Assembly (NCBI GenBank): GCA_021820025.1
Contig: JAKAEF010000067.1
Span: forward strand, 1 to 5,918
Length of the DNA: 5,918 nucleotides
Source: a bacterium
Lineage (GTDB): Bacteria; Patescibacteriota; Microgenomatia; Levybacterales; UBA12049
Direction of reading: 5' to 3'
Shown here: positions 4,967-5,918 of the stretch, piece by piece
Position numbering within the stretch: position 1 is the stretch's first letter
How the letters are laid out: each line of letters begins with the position of its first letter
Made by a program: the position numbers and the translations under genes
The notes under the pieces: model-generated
What the model was told of the DNA's origin: nothing
Seen by the model: the letters and a program-made list of their open reading frames with translations, nothing else
The model's database searches: none

Positions 4967-5527
4967 ATGAGTAAGAAAAATTCTCAAAGAATAGATATTC
5001 CAGAACCTTCTATTTCAAAATTTCTTTTTGCAGATACGAGAATGGGGTGGTTTTGGTTTATTATTCGTGTATGGATTGGCTTACAATGGATTGAAGCGGG
5101 TTGGGGAAAGGTAACAAGTCCATTATGGGTAGGTCCACATGCTGGAGGAGCAATAAAGGGATTTTTAATTGGATCATTAGGAAAATCTATTGGTGCACAT
5201 CCAGATGTGCAAGGCTTTTATGTCTGGTGGATTAAAACAATTGTTTTACCAAATGCACAAATTTTTTCTCATATAGTTGCTTTTGGAGAACTTTTTGTAG
5301 GTATCGGACTTATTTTAGGTATTTTTACCGGTATCGCTGCGTTTTTTGGCAGTTTTATGAATATGAATTATTTATTATCCGGAACAGTTAGTACTAATCC
5401 AATTTTATTATTTTTTCAGCTGTTACTTATTCTTGCATGGAGAGTGGCAGGATGGGTTGGAATAGATAGATGGCTTTTACCTTTCTTGGGAACACCTTGG
5501 AAACCAGGAAAACTATTTAAAAAATAA
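4967..5527 (+). CDS. DoxX-family integral membrane protein
   Basis: The 186-residue product matches the DoxX/DoxD-like membrane family. After a polar N-terminus, the first helix (about 27-45) holds RVWIGLQWIEAGWGK, the family's R..lG..wi.aGw.K motif. A loop with W54, GPHAGG and GFLIGS follows, then a long amphipathic part to VLPNAQIFSHIVAFGELFVG (93-112). GEL at 107-109 is the hallmark central motif. Helices at about 98-120, 121-139 and 143-163 come next, with GSFMNMNYLLSGT and NP (144-145). AGWVGIDRWLL (161-171) is the usual C-terminal G..g.Dr.l segment, and the tail is basic. DoxD of Acidianus is a subunit of thiosulfate:quinone oxidoreductase, and bacterial DoxX relatives are linked to redox or thiol stress. 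The function of this one is not known, and no partner subunit gene is visible. It has its own promoter region with possible operator dyads and is followed, 60 nt later, by another small membrane protein. Confidence 0.88.
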   Translation: MSKKNSQRIDIPEPSISKFLFADTRMGWFWFIIRVWIGLQWIEAGWGKVTSPLWVGPHAGGAIKGFLIGSLGKSIGAHPDVQGFYVWWIKTIVLPNAQIFSHIVAFGELFVGIGLILGIFTGIAAFFGSFMNMNYLLSGTVSTNPILLFFQLLLILAWRVAGWVGIDRWLLPFLGTPWKPGKLFKK

Positions 5528-5538
5528 ATTACATTTTT

Positions 5539-5567
5539 CTTACAATTCTCATATTTCTCCTTAAAAT
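5539..5567 (+). promoter_or_regulatory. Possible promoter for the small membrane protein gene
   Basis: CTTACA (5539-5544) and TAAAAT (5562-5567) are spaced by 17 nt and match the -35 and -10 consensus at four and five positions. The expected start near 5574 would give a leader of only about 14 nt without a Shine-Dalgarno motif. A second -10-like hexamer, TATCCT (5576-5581), lies 6 nt before the ATG and would give the leaderless spacing seen at other genes here. The gap shows no hairpin plus T-run terminator for the DoxX gene, so read-through from it is also possible. Confidence 0.4.
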
Positions 5568-5587
5568 ATTTCATCTATCCTTTTACT

Positions 5588-5854
5588 ATGAGAAGTTGGG
5601 GAGAGGCATTCTTTATTGTATCAATAAGTTTTTTTCTTATTGTTTGGGCTCCTGTTGCAGTTGCAGATAGCGCGAAAAGACAAATTGCCAATACTTCTAT
5701 AACGCTTAGGGAGTTTGCTCAACATAGACCTTTATTTCATAATTCGTTAGCAAACTTTTATCAATTTAATTTTTCATTATATATTGCAGGTATTTTTCTT
5801 CTTGGAGCTATAATTGCGAGTTTACTTATTCTAAGAGCCCGAAAAAATTATTAA
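5588..5854 (+). CDS. Small two-helix membrane protein, unknown function
   Basis: The 88-residue product has a hydrophobic segment at about 7-26, ending APVAVA, and a second at about 64-82, followed by the basic RARKNY tail. Between them is a polar loop of about 37 residues (SAKRQ... to NFYQFN). The positive ends (MR at the front, RARK at the back) predict both termini in the cytoplasm and the loop outside, a hairpin topology. AVA before D27 also resembles a signal peptidase I site, so the alternative is a secreted protein held by one C-terminal helix. I recognise no family. The ATG at 5588 is the only start that includes the whole first hydrophobic segment, and the coding frame ends in TAA like its neighbours. 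It follows the DoxX gene by 60 nt on the same strand. A joint role at the membrane is possible but rests on position only. The low-complexity hydrophobic composition makes chance an issue, yet the two well-formed helices with correct charge bias favour a real gene. Confidence 0.65.
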   Translation: MRSWGEAFFIVSISFFLIVWAPVAVADSAKRQIANTSITLREFAQHRPLFHNSLANFYQFNFSLYIAGIFLLGAIIASLLILRARKNY

Positions 5855-5918
5855 ACTATTTTACACCAATAAAATCTATTTTAGGAAAATATTTTCTTAT
5901 TTGTTATCAGCATTTATC
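5855..5918. other. Trailing noncoding stretch
   Basis: This 64-nt tail is AT-rich and has stops in all three minus-strand frames and no ATG on the plus strand. The only structure seen is a short palindrome, AAAATATTTT (5886-5895). One minus-strand frame is open from the window edge to a TAA at 5899-5897, so the last few codons of a convergent gene could begin here, but six codons are too few to judge. Confidence 0.3.

Noticed and set aside
5886..5895. Palindrome AAAATATTTT as an operator or terminator
   Set aside because: A ten-base A/T palindrome is expected by chance in this composition and has no neighbouring element to support it.

Overview
The window is AT-rich and densely coded. It looks like part of a small-genome bacterium of the Candidate Phyla Radiation (Patescibacteria), perhaps near the Microgenomates. 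This placement is an inference. It rests on short intergenic gaps, the absence of Shine-Dalgarno motifs at starts, a glutamine/lysine/glutamate-rich orphan protein, and a small zinc-ribbon membrane protein of a type I associate with these genomes. No 16S rRNA or other decisive marker is present. TGA is not used as a sense codon in any recognisable gene, so the code appears standard. All eight intact or partial genes end in TAA.

Layout: 1-162 is the 3' end of an EamA/DMT-type transporter. 243-1578 holds nadD and nadE, overlapping by 8 nt, which carry out the last two steps of NAD+ synthesis. 1597-2442 encodes a low-complexity, partly coiled-coil protein of unknown function. 2460-4597 is a tight run of cysS (cysteinyl-tRNA synthetase), a zinc-ribbon two-helix membrane protein and an EVE-domain protein, joined twice by the same TAATATG stop/start junction. 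4594-4866 on the minus strand holds what looks like a decayed small gene, convergent with the EVE gene. 4867-4966 is a regulatory-looking gap with nested inverted repeats. 4967-5527 encodes a DoxX-family membrane protein, and 5588-5854 a small two-helix membrane protein.

The clearest unusual feature is promoter placement. nadD, the orphan gene and cysS each have an extended -10 element (TGnTAnnnT) ending only 8-9 nt before the ATG. Transcription should therefore begin at or within a few bases of the start codon, giving leaderless mRNAs. In the last two cases the element follows directly on the TAA stop of the gene before, giving a near-identical 12-nt TAATGGTAnAnT block. nadE, the zinc-ribbon gene and the EVE gene have no visible promoter and appear to depend on termination-reinitiation coupling.

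Functionally the window combines NAD completion, charging of tRNA-Cys, an EVE protein of the class that binds modified bases, and membrane proteins of uncertain role. I see no CRISPR array, tRNA or rRNA gene, insertion sequence, or convincing intrinsic terminator.
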